From Sphingobacterium thalpophilum (GTDB lineage: Bacteria > Bacteroidota > Bacteroidia > Sphingobacteriales > Sphingobacteriaceae): a DNA stretch of 64,000 bases. Below the pieces are notes generated by a model, which did not search any database, was not told where the DNA came from, and saw nothing but the letters and a program-made list of their open reading frames with translations. The position numbers and the translations under genes are program-made. Of the stretch, positions 18,127-26,890 are shown in pieces (position 1 is the stretch's first letter; the number at the start of each line of letters is the position of its first letter). The stretch is from contig NZ_CP151087.1 of the NCBI RefSeq assembly GCF_038396785.1, forward strand, positions 5,642,001-5,706,000, read 5' to 3'.

Positions 18127-19236
18127 ATGGAAACTTGGTGCCATATACATGATGTCGATCAGGTCGATTCGCCAGCTTTACTGGTCTACCCTGATCGCAT
18201 TGTCAAGAACATAGATCGCGCTTTACATATTGTGCATGGGCGGGCTGATCGATTGCGGCCGCATATCAAAACGAACAAGTGTCGGGAAGTATGCCAACTG
18301 ATGATGATGGATAGGGGGATTACAAAGTTTAAGTGTGCAACCATTGCAGAAGCTGAACTATTGGGTGTTATCGGTGCAAAAGATGTTTTGCTGGCATACC
18401 AGCCCGTAGGGCCAAAGATAGATCGTTTTTTGAATCTTGTAACCGCCTTTCCGGAGACACATTTTGCATGTCTTGTGGATCATGTCGATGCAGCACAGGA
18501 GATTTCAAAGCGTAGTCTGTCGAAAGGCTTACGCAGCGCTGTTTATCTCGATGTTAATATTGGCATGGGCCGTACAGGAGTATCTTTAGAAGGGATTGAG
18601 CGTCTCGTTATGGATATCCATCTTTTGGAAGGTATTCAGTTGGTAGGTGTGCATGGTTATGACGGTCATATTCATGACAAGGATTATAAACTTCGCGAAA
18701 AGCAATCCCAACATTCATATGGTATACTCGAAACCGCCTACCTTATGGCGCAGGTGTCCACCTCTAAACCGTTGACTAAAGTTATTGGCGGTTCGCCAAG
18801 TTTCCCTTTTCATGCCGAACGCAGCGATGTAGAATGCAGTCCCGGAACGTTTGTGTTTTGGGATTTTGGCTATGCCGAAAATTACGCGGAACAGGATTTT
18901 ATGCTTGCGGCGGTACTTCTGACGCGTGTCGTCTCGATTGTTGATCACAAGCACCTTTGTTTGGATCTGGGGTATAAATCAGTTGCATGTGAATCGCCGC
19001 AACCCCGCGTCAAGTTTTTCGATCCGCGTATTGGCGAAATAAAAATGCAGAGTGAAGAACACTTGGTAGTTGAAGTTTCCAATACTGCACAATTTAATAT
19101 CGGCGATGCCCTTTATGCCGTGCCAAGGCACATCTGCCCAACAGTAGCTTGTTATGGCGAACTTCAAGTTGTCAATGAACGGCAGGTAGATCAAATTTGG
19201 ACTGTTTATGCGCGAAATAAAAAAATAAATTATTGA
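18127..19236 (+). CDS. PLP enzyme, D-threonine aldolase / D-serine dehydratase fold
   Basis: This 369-residue protein has an alanine-racemase-like N-terminal barrel and the D-Ser-dehydratase-like C-terminal domain. The PLP lysine is Lys48 in RPHIKTNK. The barrel motif VYLDVNIGMGRTG and the HGYDGHIHD segment follow. Near the end, RHICPT supplies His335 and Cys337, the spacing of the metal ligands in this family (a Zn-binding His-x-Cys in D-serine dehydratase). The reaction is therefore aldol cleavage of D-3-hydroxy amino acids or their dehydration; the sequence does not decide. I chose the ATG at 18127; an upstream TTG at 18103 would overlap ridA and adds nothing conserved. Only 1 bp separates the stop from the next gene. 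Confidence 0.85.
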   Translation: METWCHIHDVDQVDSPALLVYPDRIVKNIDRALHIVHGRADRLRPHIKTNKCREVCQLMMMDRGITKFKCATIAEAELLGVIGAKDVLLAYQPVGPKIDRFLNLVTAFPETHFACLVDHVDAAQEISKRSLSKGLRSAVYLDVNIGMGRTGVSLEGIERLVMDIHLLEGIQLVGVHGYDGHIHDKDYKLREKQSQHSYGILETAYLMAQVSTSKPLTKVIGGSPSFPFHAERSDVECSPGTFVFWDFGYAENYAEQDFMLAAVLLTRVVSIVDHKHLCLDLGYKSVACESPQPRVKFFDPRIGEIKMQSEEHLVVEVSNTAQFNIGDALYAVPRHICPTVACYGELQVVNERQVDQIWTVYARNKKINY

Positions 19237-19237
19237 T

Positions 19238-20332
19238 ATGTACGAATTTGAAATGCCATTTTTGGTCGATGCACATTTGGATTTGAGTATGAACGCCATA
19301 GAATGGAATCGGGATCTTCGATTGTCGATTACCGAACTGAACCGTAGGGAAAAGGGGATGGATGACAAGCCCGATCGGGCTAAGGCAACCGTCACTTTTG
19401 ACGAATTGCGTCGTGGTCATATTGGTTTGGTTGTTGCTACACAAATCGCCCGTTTCGTAAAACCCGAGAGCTCTTTACCAGGCTGGTACTCACCGGAACA
19501 GGCATGGGCACAAACACAGGGGCAGCTTGCATGGTATAAAGCAATGGAAGCCGATGGACAAATGAAAATGATCTGTACAAAAACTGATTTGGACCAGCAT
19601 TTGGCGCTTTGGTCGGATGGCAGCGATCATGCCGATAAGCCAATCGGATATCTGCTGAGTCTGGAAGGTGCCGATTCCATTGTAGATATCAGCTATCTCG
19701 AAACAGCCTATAACTATGGTTTAAGAGCGATTGGGCCAGCACATTACGGACCGGGGCGATATGCCAATGGAACAGACTCGTCGGGTAAGCTTAATGAGCA
19801 GGGAATAAGGTTATTGGAAGAAATGGAGCGATTGGGGATGATATTGGACGCGACACATCTGAATGATGATGCTTTTTGGGATGCTGTCCAACGCTATCAG
19901 GGTGCGATTTGGGCCAGCCATAATAACTGTCGCAAGTTTGTGGACCATAACAGGCAGTTCAGTGATGAAATGATCAAGGCTCTTGTAAAGAAAAAAGCAG
20001 TGATCGGGGTAGCGCTCGATGCTTGGATGATGGTACCGAATTGGGTACGAGGTGTATCCGATCCTAAAACAAGCAATTGCTCCATGGATATCATGGCCAA
20101 CAATATTGATCATATTTGTCAATTGGCAGGAAATGTCGATCATGTTGGCGTGGGGAGCGACTTAGACGGCGCATTTGGCCGTGAGCAGTGTCCTTATGAT
20201 CTGGAAACGATTGCTGATATCCAAAAACTATTTGGCATCCTGTCAAAAAGGGGGTATAATAACACCGATCTTGAAAAGATTGCCAGCAAGAACTGGCTTA
20301 ATTTTATGCGAAATGCATTGCCCGAATCATAA
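19238..20332 (+). CDS. Membrane dipeptidase family (M19) peptidase
   Basis: The 364-residue protein is a zinc-dependent renal-dipeptidase-type enzyme. Metal ligands appear in order: FLVDAHLDLS (His-x-Asp), LLSLEGADS (bridging Glu), DATHLNDDAFWD and GAIWASHNNCR (two His), then VGVGSDLDGAFG (final Asp). M19 enzymes cleave dipeptides and tolerate a D-amino acid at the C-terminal position. No signal peptide is seen, so it is probably cytoplasmic. Its place between a D-amino-acid-type PLP enzyme and a transporter suggests it frees D-residues from dipeptides. Confidence 0.9.
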   Translation: MYEFEMPFLVDAHLDLSMNAIEWNRDLRLSITELNRREKGMDDKPDRAKATVTFDELRRGHIGLVVATQIARFVKPESSLPGWYSPEQAWAQTQGQLAWYKAMEADGQMKMICTKTDLDQHLALWSDGSDHADKPIGYLLSLEGADSIVDISYLETAYNYGLRAIGPAHYGPGRYANGTDSSGKLNEQGIRLLEEMERLGMILDATHLNDDAFWDAVQRYQGAIWASHNNCRKFVDHNRQFSDEMIKALVKKKAVIGVALDAWMMVPNWVRGVSDPKTSNCSMDIMANNIDHICQLAGNVDHVGVGSDLDGAFGREQCPYDLETIADIQKLFGILSKRGYNNTDLEKIASKNWLNFMRNALPES

Positions 20333-20337
20333 GAATA

Positions 20338-20353
20338 AAATAGAGCTCTATTT
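20338..20353. repeat. Perfect 16-bp palindrome
   Basis: AAATAGAGCTCTATTT reads the same on both strands and starts 5 bp after the M19 peptidase stop. It lacks a loop, so it suits a dimeric DNA-binding protein better than a terminator. TATAGAGC follows at 20361. Confidence 0.5.
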
Positions 20354-20369
20354 GAGCTTGTATAGAGCA

Positions 20370-20498
20370 ATGACAACCGAAGACAATAGCCTGTTTAAGC
20401 GATGGTCACTCGAGGACAACGAGCGCGTTATTTCAGCAATCGTGTCGCTCGCTGTCGTTGTGTGTATCAATAACATAAGGCTTCTACGTGGTCATTGA
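20370..20498 (+). CDS. Possible 42-residue small membrane ORF
   Basis: The frame starts at an ATG and reads MTTEDNSLFKRWSLEDNERV followed by a hydrophobic run (ISAIVSLAVVVCI) and a basic tail, which would suit a small single-span membrane peptide. It lies between the M19 peptidase and the MFS transporter. Nothing beyond the open frame and hydrophobic run supports it; no family is recognised. Confidence 0.25.
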   Translation: MTTEDNSLFKRWSLEDNERVISAIVSLAVVVCINNIRLLRGH

Positions 20499-20545
20499 AA
20501 CCGATGAAATAAATCAAAACAAACACCTCCAACACGAATTAATCG

Positions 20546-21787
20546 ATGAAACCAGTATTACGCGTCCAATTGTCCCTGATGATGTTTTTAGAATATTTTA
20601 TCAAAGGGGCCTGGTTTGTTACTTTGGGAACATACCTTATTAAATCGCTCAATGCCTCGGGTATGGAGGTCGCGAATATTTTTGCAACACAATCCCTTGG
20701 TGCTGTATTTGCTCCTTTTTTTGTGGGTTTTGTCGCCGACAGATACTTTAATGCCGAGCGGGTACTTTCAGCATTACATCTCATTGGAGCTGGACTACTT
20801 TACGGGATGTCGCAGGCACCGGATGCGACACATTTTTATCCCTATGTATTTGTCTATTTTATGGCTTACATGTCTTCGCTATCCTTATCCAATGGAATCG
20901 CATTCCGGCATATTGAAGACGCGAAGAAGTATTTTCCGGGGGTACGCGTGTGGGGGACGATCGGTTGGATCTGTTCGGGACTTGTGATCAGTTATTTGTT
21001 CCGTTGGGATGCGCCCGAATCGATACAGGCAGGTGCCCTGCATAATACCTTTATTATGGGCGCGGTTTGTTCGTTATTATTGGCGGTCTTCAGTCTAGCA
21101 TTGCCAAAAACACCACCACAGGTGAAGCTTAGAGATGAAAAGTTTGATTTTGGAAAGGCAATTGGTTTGGATGCATTGAAGCTTTTAAAACAGCGGAGTT
21201 TTCTGATTTTTTTTGTAACAGCAATTGTCATCTGTATTCCCATTTCGTTCTATTATCAAAATGCGAACCCATTTTTGGTCAACGCCGGAATACCGAACCC
21301 CACAGCAAAAATGGCATTGGGGCAATTTTCCGAAGCCATCTGCTTGTTGTTGATTCCATTTTTCTTTAGACGCTTGGGGTATAAAAAGATGATTTTACTG
21401 GGCATTGCGGCCTGGGCACTTCGCTATTTGTTTTTTGCCTACGGCGACGGACAGGAACGGTCATTCTTATTGCTATCCGGAATTTTATTGCATGGCATCT
21501 GCTATGATTTTATGTTCGTAGTGGGGCAGATCTATACCGATCGAATTGCTGGTGAAAAATACAAGGCTTCTGCACAGGGGCTTATTACCATCGCGATGTA
21601 TGGTGTAGGGATGCTGATCGGATTTTGGGTTGCCGGTGCTGTTTCAGATTACCTGAAAACAGCTTATGCTGCTCAATTTTGGGAATATCTTTGGTTTATT
21701 CCGGCAGGTATTTCTGGTTTTTGTCTTTTGCTATTTGCCCTGTTTTTTAAAGAGGAGAAAACGATGCCGGATATGAAAGCCAGTTAA
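20546..21787 (+). CDS. MFS transporter, nucleoside:H+ symporter type
   Basis: The 413-residue protein has about 12 hydrophobic segments and the N-terminus of the Nuc_H_symport family: RVQLSLMMFLEYFIKGAWFV, then FVGFVADRYFNAERVLS and the interdomain loop with KTPPQVKLRDEKFDFGKAIG. Relatives carry nucleosides with protons. The 213-bp gap to the upstream peptidase makes membership of the same operon uncertain; if it belongs, the true substrate may be a dipeptide or amino acid. No other nucleoside gene is nearby. Confidence 0.85.
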   Translation: MKPVLRVQLSLMMFLEYFIKGAWFVTLGTYLIKSLNASGMEVANIFATQSLGAVFAPFFVGFVADRYFNAERVLSALHLIGAGLLYGMSQAPDATHFYPYVFVYFMAYMSSLSLSNGIAFRHIEDAKKYFPGVRVWGTIGWICSGLVISYLFRWDAPESIQAGALHNTFIMGAVCSLLLAVFSLALPKTPPQVKLRDEKFDFGKAIGLDALKLLKQRSFLIFFVTAIVICIPISFYYQNANPFLVNAGIPNPTAKMALGQFSEAICLLLIPFFFRRLGYKKMILLGIAAWALRYLFFAYGDGQERSFLLLSGILLHGICYDFMFVVGQIYTDRIAGEKYKASAQGLITIAMYGVGMLIGFWVAGAVSDYLKTAYAAQFWEYLWFIPAGISGFCLLLFALFFKEEKTMPDMKAS

Positions 21788-21834
21788 AGATGCGCTATGT
21801 TCAATTAAAGGCAGAACGTCCGTAAAAAACGATA

Positions 21835-21873
21835 ACATGGAGCATCTATGATGGGAAGGTGCTCCATGTCTTT
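21835..21873. terminator. Terminator hairpin between convergent genes
   Basis: A 10-bp perfect stem ACATGGAGCA / TGCTCCATGT lies between the MFS gene and the minus-strand DUF4870 gene. The T-rich side (ending in TTTTTT) faces the minus strand; the plus side has only CTTT. It probably stops both transcripts. Confidence 0.7.
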
Positions 21874-21883
21874 AAAATGCCTA

Positions 21884-22228
21884 TTAGATCATATTGAACC
21901 ATTCCTGGTATTTTTCACCAATGAAGGGGAGTGGTTTCCGCTCTCCGGAAAATGCGGACATTAATCCTAGTATAAGAGCAATAAGTAGGAGCAATCCAAC
22001 AATACTAATGGCGATTCCGCCAATACCCGGAATAAAACGTAACAATCCCAAAGCCATTCCTGTTACTGAAATGCCTATACTTTGTCGGATATGGAATTGC
22101 GCTAAAGCAGTCTTTTCCTTGTTGTTCATGATGATGGCTGCAACAAGGCCGATGATGGTTAAGTAAGAAATAATAGCAATTGTTTTTCCGTCATTTGACG
22201 TAGCCTTCTGAATAGGGGTTCTCTCCAT
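21884..22228 (-). CDS. DUF4870-domain membrane protein
   Basis: The 114-residue protein carries three hydrophobic segments (about 17-34, 47-64 and 67-92). The pattern GKTIAIISYLTIIGLVAAI, KEKTALAQFHIRQSIGI and the C-terminal GERKPLPFIGEKYQEWF is typical of DUF4870, small membrane proteins of unknown function that are common in Bacteroidota. It stands alone, convergent with the MFS gene and 94 bp downstream of the ABC exporter on the same strand. Confidence 0.85.
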   Translation of the reverse strand: MERTPIQKATSNDGKTIAIISYLTIIGLVAAIIMNNKEKTALAQFHIRQSIGISVTGMALGLLRFIPGIGGIAISIVGLLLLIALILGLMSAFSGERKPLPFIGEKYQEWFNMI

Positions 22229-22322
22229 GATCCTTTATTGTAAAATGTTTGACTTAAATATTTAAGACAAATTTAGGAGAGATATCCCTTCTATCCTTTA
22301 GCTGAATTCAGGGATATTTTAT

Positions 22323-24104
22323 TTATCCTTCGACACTTTCCAGTAATTGCTTTTCATGGAGTTCAAAATATTCACCTCTTTTCTCCATCAATTCAGCATG
22401 TGTACCCTGTTCTACAATTTCGCCTTGATCCATCACCAATATATGGTCTGCATTCTTGATCGTCGAGATGCGATGGGCAATAAAAATACAGGTCTTGCCT
22501 TTCATGATGCGGCTTAGCGAACGGAGAATTGTTTCTTCTGTTTTTGTATCCACGGCGGAAAGACAGTCATCAAAAATCAATACTTTGGGTTCCTTAATTA
22601 AAGCGCGTGCGATGGATACCCGTTGTTTTTGTCCACCGGAGAGGGTAACACCACGTTCCCCAACGGCAGTTTCAAATCCATCTTCAAAAGCTATAATATT
22701 GTCGTATACAGCGGCATCTTTGGCGGCCTGTTCCACTTGTTCCTGTGTAAAGTGGTCTAAACCAAAGCCTATATTATTGGCAATGGTATCTGAAAATAGG
22801 AAAACATCTTGTGGGACAAATCCAACTTGTTGGCGCAAGCTTTTGAAATCAAGGTTTTTAATTTCTAGACTATCATAATGAATACTTCCTTTGTCGATAT
22901 CATACATCCGAAGGAGTAAGTTGGCCAGCGTTGATTTTCCGGAGCCTGTTTTTCCGATAATAGCAAGTGTTTTGCCGATCGGAATTTGGAACGATATATT
23001 TTTAATCGCCTGAATACCTGTTTCGGGATAGGTAAAGGAGATTCCATCAACCCTGATCTCACCCGCGAGTTCTTTGGTAGCTGTTCCGTTAACAATAGGA
23101 GATTCCGTTTGAAGGAATTCGTTGATGCGTTTTTGTGAGGCCGCAGCACGTTGTACCAATGAGGTAACCCAAGCCAAAGACATGGCCGGGAAAGTCAACT
23201 GGTTGACATAGATGATAAACTCAGCGATGTTTCCGGCAGTTACTGTTCCTTTGGCAACTTCAATTCCACCGATATAAATGGTGATTACCGTACTGAGCCC
23301 AATAAGCAATAGAATAAGCGGAAAGAAAACAGCCTGTACTTTGACGAGATCAAGAGCCGTGTTGCGGTAAATGGTACTTTCCTTCTCAAATTCCTGCATT
23401 TTATTTTGTTCTCTGGTATAGGTCTTGATGACGCGGATACCTGCAAAAGTTTCCTGCACGAAAGAAGAAAGCTTCGCCAGTTGTTTCTGTATTTTTAAGC
23501 TACGCTTGTTAATAATCTTGTTGACAAATAAAATAATAACCGATAGGACCGGTATTGGTGCCAATGCATAAGTAGCCAAGCGTCCATTGACGCTATACAT
23601 CGCATAGATGACCATGATCGATAAAACTACCGTATTGATCGCATACATGATGGCGGGGCCTAAGTAGTTACGTACCTGATTGACATCTTCGGTGGCTCGG
23701 CTCATGAGATCTCCGGTATTGTTCTTCCGAAAGAAACCGAAGTTTAAATCTTGGTAGTGATTATAGATCTCATTTTTGAGGTCGTATTCAATATAACGCG
23801 AGGTTAAAATAATCGTCTGACGCATAAAGAATAAAAATATGCCCCTCAAGAGCGACAGTAGGAGGACGACGAAACCAAAAAACAGGAGGCTGGTGCCAAA
23901 TACCTTGTAGATGAGTTCCTGTCTGTCGAAACCATCAAATAGACGGTATAGATAGATGTTTTCCTGTACCAAATCAAATGCTTCGCGAATTACCTTTGCC
24001 GGCAATACCCCGAAATAGTTGGAGATGATAACAAAAATAACCCCTGGAACCAGTTTCCAGCGGTATTTATAAAAGTACTTATTTAAGTAGGCGAGATCCT
24101 TCAT
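22323..24104 (-). CDS. ABC exporter half-transporter (membrane plus ATPase domain)
   Basis: The 593-residue chain has six TM helices (about 1-320) and a C-terminal nucleotide-binding domain. Walker A is GKTGSGKST near 381-389, the signature LSGGQ near 488, Walker B VLIFDD near 510, followed by CLSAVD, and the switch His is in IAHRIST. The residue after Walker B, normally the catalytic Glu, is Asp. That change is typical of one half of heterodimeric exporters (BmrC type), and no partner gene is adjacent. Substrate unknown: lipids or drugs are the usual choices. The gene is divergent from the LeuDH homologue. Confidence 0.92.
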   Translation of the reverse strand: MKDLAYLNKYFYKYRWKLVPGVIFVIISNYFGVLPAKVIREAFDLVQENIYLYRLFDGFDRQELIYKVFGTSLLFFGFVVLLLSLLRGIFLFFMRQTIILTSRYIEYDLKNEIYNHYQDLNFGFFRKNNTGDLMSRATEDVNQVRNYLGPAIMYAINTVVLSIMVIYAMYSVNGRLATYALAPIPVLSVIILFVNKIINKRSLKIQKQLAKLSSFVQETFAGIRVIKTYTREQNKMQEFEKESTIYRNTALDLVKVQAVFFPLILLLIGLSTVITIYIGGIEVAKGTVTAGNIAEFIIYVNQLTFPAMSLAWVTSLVQRAAASQKRINEFLQTESPIVNGTATKELAGEIRVDGISFTYPETGIQAIKNISFQIPIGKTLAIIGKTGSGKSTLANLLLRMYDIDKGSIHYDSLEIKNLDFKSLRQQVGFVPQDVFLFSDTIANNIGFGLDHFTQEQVEQAAKDAAVYDNIIAFEDGFETAVGERGVTLSGGQKQRVSIARALIKEPKVLIFDDCLSAVDTKTEETILRSLSRIMKGKTCIFIAHRISTIKNADHILVMDQGEIVEQGTHAELMEKRGEYFELHEKQLLESVEG

Positions 24105-24208
24105 ATTACGAATACAAAAGTAGGACTAATTCATCAAAATGCTTTACGATTTGAGTGAATTTACTGTCATTCGGAAATCAAATGTTAAGTCTTGGATAAA
24201 AAAAGTTG

Positions 24209-24239
24209 TTATGCACAACGAATAATTTTCCTACTTTTG
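24209..24239 (+). promoter_or_regulatory. Promoter of the LeuDH-like gene
   Basis: TACTTTTG at 24232-24239 matches the -7 box TAnnTTTG. TTA at 24209-24211 is a weak -33 element at 20-bp spacing; TTG at 24206 gives 23 bp. The predicted start leaves a leader of about 40 nt. Confidence 0.5.
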
Positions 24240-24285
24240 CATCAAGTACCTTAAAAAATTAAAACAAATTAGAGTAGTACATTTT

Positions 24286-25365
24286 ATGTCAACATCTCAA
24301 AATTCTATTTTTGAATTGATGAGCCAGTCTGGCCATCAAAACTTATTTTTCTGTAATGATGAATTGGTGGGCTTGAAAGCTATCGTTGCGATCCATGATA
24401 CAACCTTAGGGCCAGCGATAGGAGGGGTTCGTATGTTACCTTACGAAAGTACAGAAGAAGCTATTGAGGATGCTTTACGTTTATCCAAGGCCATTACGTA
24501 TAAATCAGCCATCACTGGATTGAATTTAGGCGGTGGTAGTGCTGTTATTATTGGGAATAGCCGTTTGGACAAATCTGAGGTTTTATTGCGCCGTTTGGGC
24601 CAGTTTATTGAAGGATTGAATGGAAATTTCATTGCTTCTTTGGATGTAGGTACCACACAACGCGATTTAGAACATATTTATACCGAAACTGACCATGTTG
24701 CTGGTTTACCAAAAGCAATTCATGGCAGTGGTGTCGGTGATCCTTCGATCTTTGCAGCTCAGGGTGTTTATTTTGGTATAAAAGCCTGTTTAAAGGAATT
24801 GTACGGATCGGAAAATGTTGCTGGTAAAAAAGTTATTGTGCATGGCGTCGGTGGAGTTGGTGAGCGTTTAATTGCAATGTTACGTGAAGAGAATGCGCGT
24901 GTATATGTCAGCGATATTACGGAAGAAAAAATGTTGAAAGTAGCGGCCAAGTACAAAGCTGAGCCAATACCTTACGGTGAAGTATTTGATCACGAATTTG
25001 ACGTATATTCTCCCTGTGCATTAGGTGGTACGGTAAATCCAGAATCCGCGCAGAAAATGCAATGTAAAATTATTGCCGGTTCGGCGAATAATCAATTGAA
25101 AGACGAACATGTTACAAGTTCTATCCTTCATGAAAGAGGTATATTATACGCCCCTGACTATTTGATCAACGCCGGTGCATTAATTGGCTGTTATTCGGAA
25201 ATTCAAAATTATGGCGTAGATCACACTGAATTTGTGATCAAAAATATTTATAATGCGACTAGAGACGTATTGAAAAAATCAAAAGAAGAGAATATTTCTA
25301 CTTTTGAAGCGGCTAATCGCATCGCGGAGAAGCGTATCCAGGATATTAAAAAAATCAAGAGATAG
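24286..25365 (+). CDS. Leucine/valine dehydrogenase homologue with altered active site
   Basis: This 359-residue protein has the Glu/Leu/Phe/Val dehydrogenase fold: the dimerisation/substrate domain (about 10-140) and a Rossmann NAD domain (about 150-330, VIVHGVGGVGERLI). Members oxidatively deaminate branched-chain amino acids. Substrate-binding Lys73 (TYKSA) and Asp120 (LDVGT) are conserved, but the catalytic lysine that should follow at +12 in GLNLGGGK is Ser85 (GLNLGGGS, codon AGT). In LeuDH this lysine is required for catalysis, so the protein may have weak, different or no dehydrogenase activity. It precedes nusB by 60 bp. Confidence 0.85.
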   Translation: MSTSQNSIFELMSQSGHQNLFFCNDELVGLKAIVAIHDTTLGPAIGGVRMLPYESTEEAIEDALRLSKAITYKSAITGLNLGGGSAVIIGNSRLDKSEVLLRRLGQFIEGLNGNFIASLDVGTTQRDLEHIYTETDHVAGLPKAIHGSGVGDPSIFAAQGVYFGIKACLKELYGSENVAGKKVIVHGVGGVGERLIAMLREENARVYVSDITEEKMLKVAAKYKAEPIPYGEVFDHEFDVYSPCALGGTVNPESAQKMQCKIIAGSANNQLKDEHVTSSILHERGILYAPDYLINAGALIGCYSEIQNYGVDHTEFVIKNIYNATRDVLKKSKEENISTFEAANRIAEKRIQDIKKIKR

Positions 25366-25375
25366 TCTTCATCCC

Positions 25376-25416
25376 AAAATCGTTCTTATTTATTATTTTA
25401 TAAAAAAATCGTTCTT
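25376..25416 (+). repeat. 12-bp direct repeat upstream of nusB
   Basis: AAAATCGTTCTT occurs at 25376-25387 and 25405-25416, 29 bp apart, in the short gap between the LeuDH-like gene and nusB. It may be a leader duplication or a protein-binding pair. Confidence 0.4.
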
Positions 25417-25425
25417 TAAATTACT

Positions 25426-26373
25426 ATGTTAAACAGGAGACACCTGAGGGTAAAAGTAGTGCAAACGCTTTATGCGTACAGTCTTTCAGAAGATAAAGAC
25501 ATCAAAACATTTGAGAAAGCACTATTAAAAAATGTGGATGAAGTTTATGAGATGTATATGTGGACACTGAATCTTTTAGATGAGGTATCTGATTATGTCT
25601 TAATAGATGCAGAGGGTAGGGCTAATAAGTTTTTACCAACTGAAAAAGACTTGTCTTTAACGACCAAGTTAAGTACAAACACTTTTATTGAGTCATTGAG
25701 ACAAAATCCACAATATGGAGAAGGTGTCAAAAAATATAAGATTTCCTGGAGCTTTGATCCGGAGATCGTGCGTACTGTATTTTTGCAGTTAAAGGATTCT
25801 GAAGCTTATTTGGAGTACTTGCAACAAGAAGATCGCTCGATCGGTACGGAAAAGGATATCATCAAGCATATCTTTAAAAAGATCATCTTAAAATCGCCGG
25901 TTATTGAGCAGGTTTTTGAAGAAAAATTCATCAACTGGCCGGTAGATAAAGAAGTATTGCAAGCTTTGATCGCGAAGACTTTTAAGAATTTTAGTTCTGA
26001 AGATCCACGTAAAAATAAACTTGCAGAAATTACGCAAAACTGGAATGATGATAGCGACTATATTATTGCATTGTTGGGTAAAACAATCCGCAATACAAAT
26101 GAGTATCAAAAGCTTATCTCGGAGAAAACCAAGAATTGGGAATCAGATCGTATTGCTTTAATGGATACATTATTGATGCGTATGGCAATATGTGAGTTGG
26201 TTAATTTTCCATCAATTCCTGTGAAAGTAACAATAAATGAGTATATTGAAATTTCTAAGGTATTCAGTACATTGAAAAGTAATACATTTATTAATGGTAT
26301 CTTAGATAAAATATTGAACGATCTGAATCAAAAGGGACGAATCCAGAAGGCAGGTCGGGGGTTAAAAGATTAA
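25426..26373 (+). CDS. nusB: Transcription antitermination protein NusB (long form)
   Basis: The 315-residue protein carries the NusB fold in its C-terminal third (about 195-310), with IALMDTLLMRMAICELVNFP and VTINEYIEISKVFSTLKSNTFINGILDKI. The N-terminus MLNRRHLRVKVVQTLYAY is the RNA-binding Arg-rich helix of NusB. Between them lies an inserted helical region, making it more than twice the length of E. coli NusB; this long form is usual in Bacteroidota. It acts with NusE (S10) at boxA of rRNA operons. It heads the run nusB-DUF1573-yajC. Confidence 0.93.
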   Translation: MLNRRHLRVKVVQTLYAYSLSEDKDIKTFEKALLKNVDEVYEMYMWTLNLLDEVSDYVLIDAEGRANKFLPTEKDLSLTTKLSTNTFIESLRQNPQYGEGVKKYKISWSFDPEIVRTVFLQLKDSEAYLEYLQQEDRSIGTEKDIIKHIFKKIILKSPVIEQVFEEKFINWPVDKEVLQALIAKTFKNFSSEDPRKNKLAEITQNWNDDSDYIIALLGKTIRNTNEYQKLISEKTKNWESDRIALMDTLLMRMAICELVNFPSIPVKVTINEYIEISKVFSTLKSNTFINGILDKILNDLNQKGRIQKAGRGLKD

Positions 26374-26402
26374 AACCAAACGCGCATAAATAATTTATAC
26401 GA

Positions 26403-26864
26403 ATGAAAAACTTTGGCAAATATTCAGTTTTAGCGTTGTCGACAGTACTTTTATTTTCTTGCGGAAATGCACAAAAGGGAAAGGAAGAAGGGACCAAGAC
26501 AGCGACTGAAACAGCAGCTGCAGATAGCCTTTCTAAGGCAGCAGCACAATTGGGAAAAGTAGAATTTGAAGAGTCTGCATTTGATTTCGGTCAGGTAAAG
26601 GAAGGCGCACAGGTAAAACATACCTTTGTGTTGAAAAATTCGGGTGATGCACCTGTTATTATCTCGAAAGTGACTGCTTCATGTGGTTGTACACAGCCTG
26701 AGTTTTCGAAAAGTCCTATTTTGCCAGGTGGAAAATCTGAGATCCATGTAACTTTCAATAGTGAAGGACAAGTTGGTAAACAGCAGAAGATCATTACGAT
26801 TCAATCGAATGCTTCCAATGGCTTAACAACGGTTCAGCTCAAAGGCGAAGTATTAGCAAAATAA
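26403..26864 (+). CDS. DUF1573-domain lipoprotein
   Basis: The 153-residue protein begins with a lipoprotein signal ending LLFSC, so Cys20 is the likely lipidated residue. A polar Ala/Thr/Lys linker (about 22-45) leads to a DUF1573 Ig-like domain with FDFGQVKEGAQVKHTFVLKN, SCGCTQPEFSK and GGKSEIHVTFNSEGQVGKQ. Function is unknown; the fold resembles periplasmic chaperone-like ASH domains. Its place between nusB and yajC is a conserved Bacteroidota arrangement. Confidence 0.88.
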   Translation: MKNFGKYSVLALSTVLLFSCGNAQKGKEEGTKTATETAAADSLSKAAAQLGKVEFEESAFDFGQVKEGAQVKHTFVLKNSGDAPVIISKVTASCGCTQPEFSKSPILPGGKSEIHVTFNSEGQVGKQQKIITIQSNASNGLTTVQLKGEVLAK

Positions 26865-26890
26865 CACATTATTAAACGATATAATAGAAG

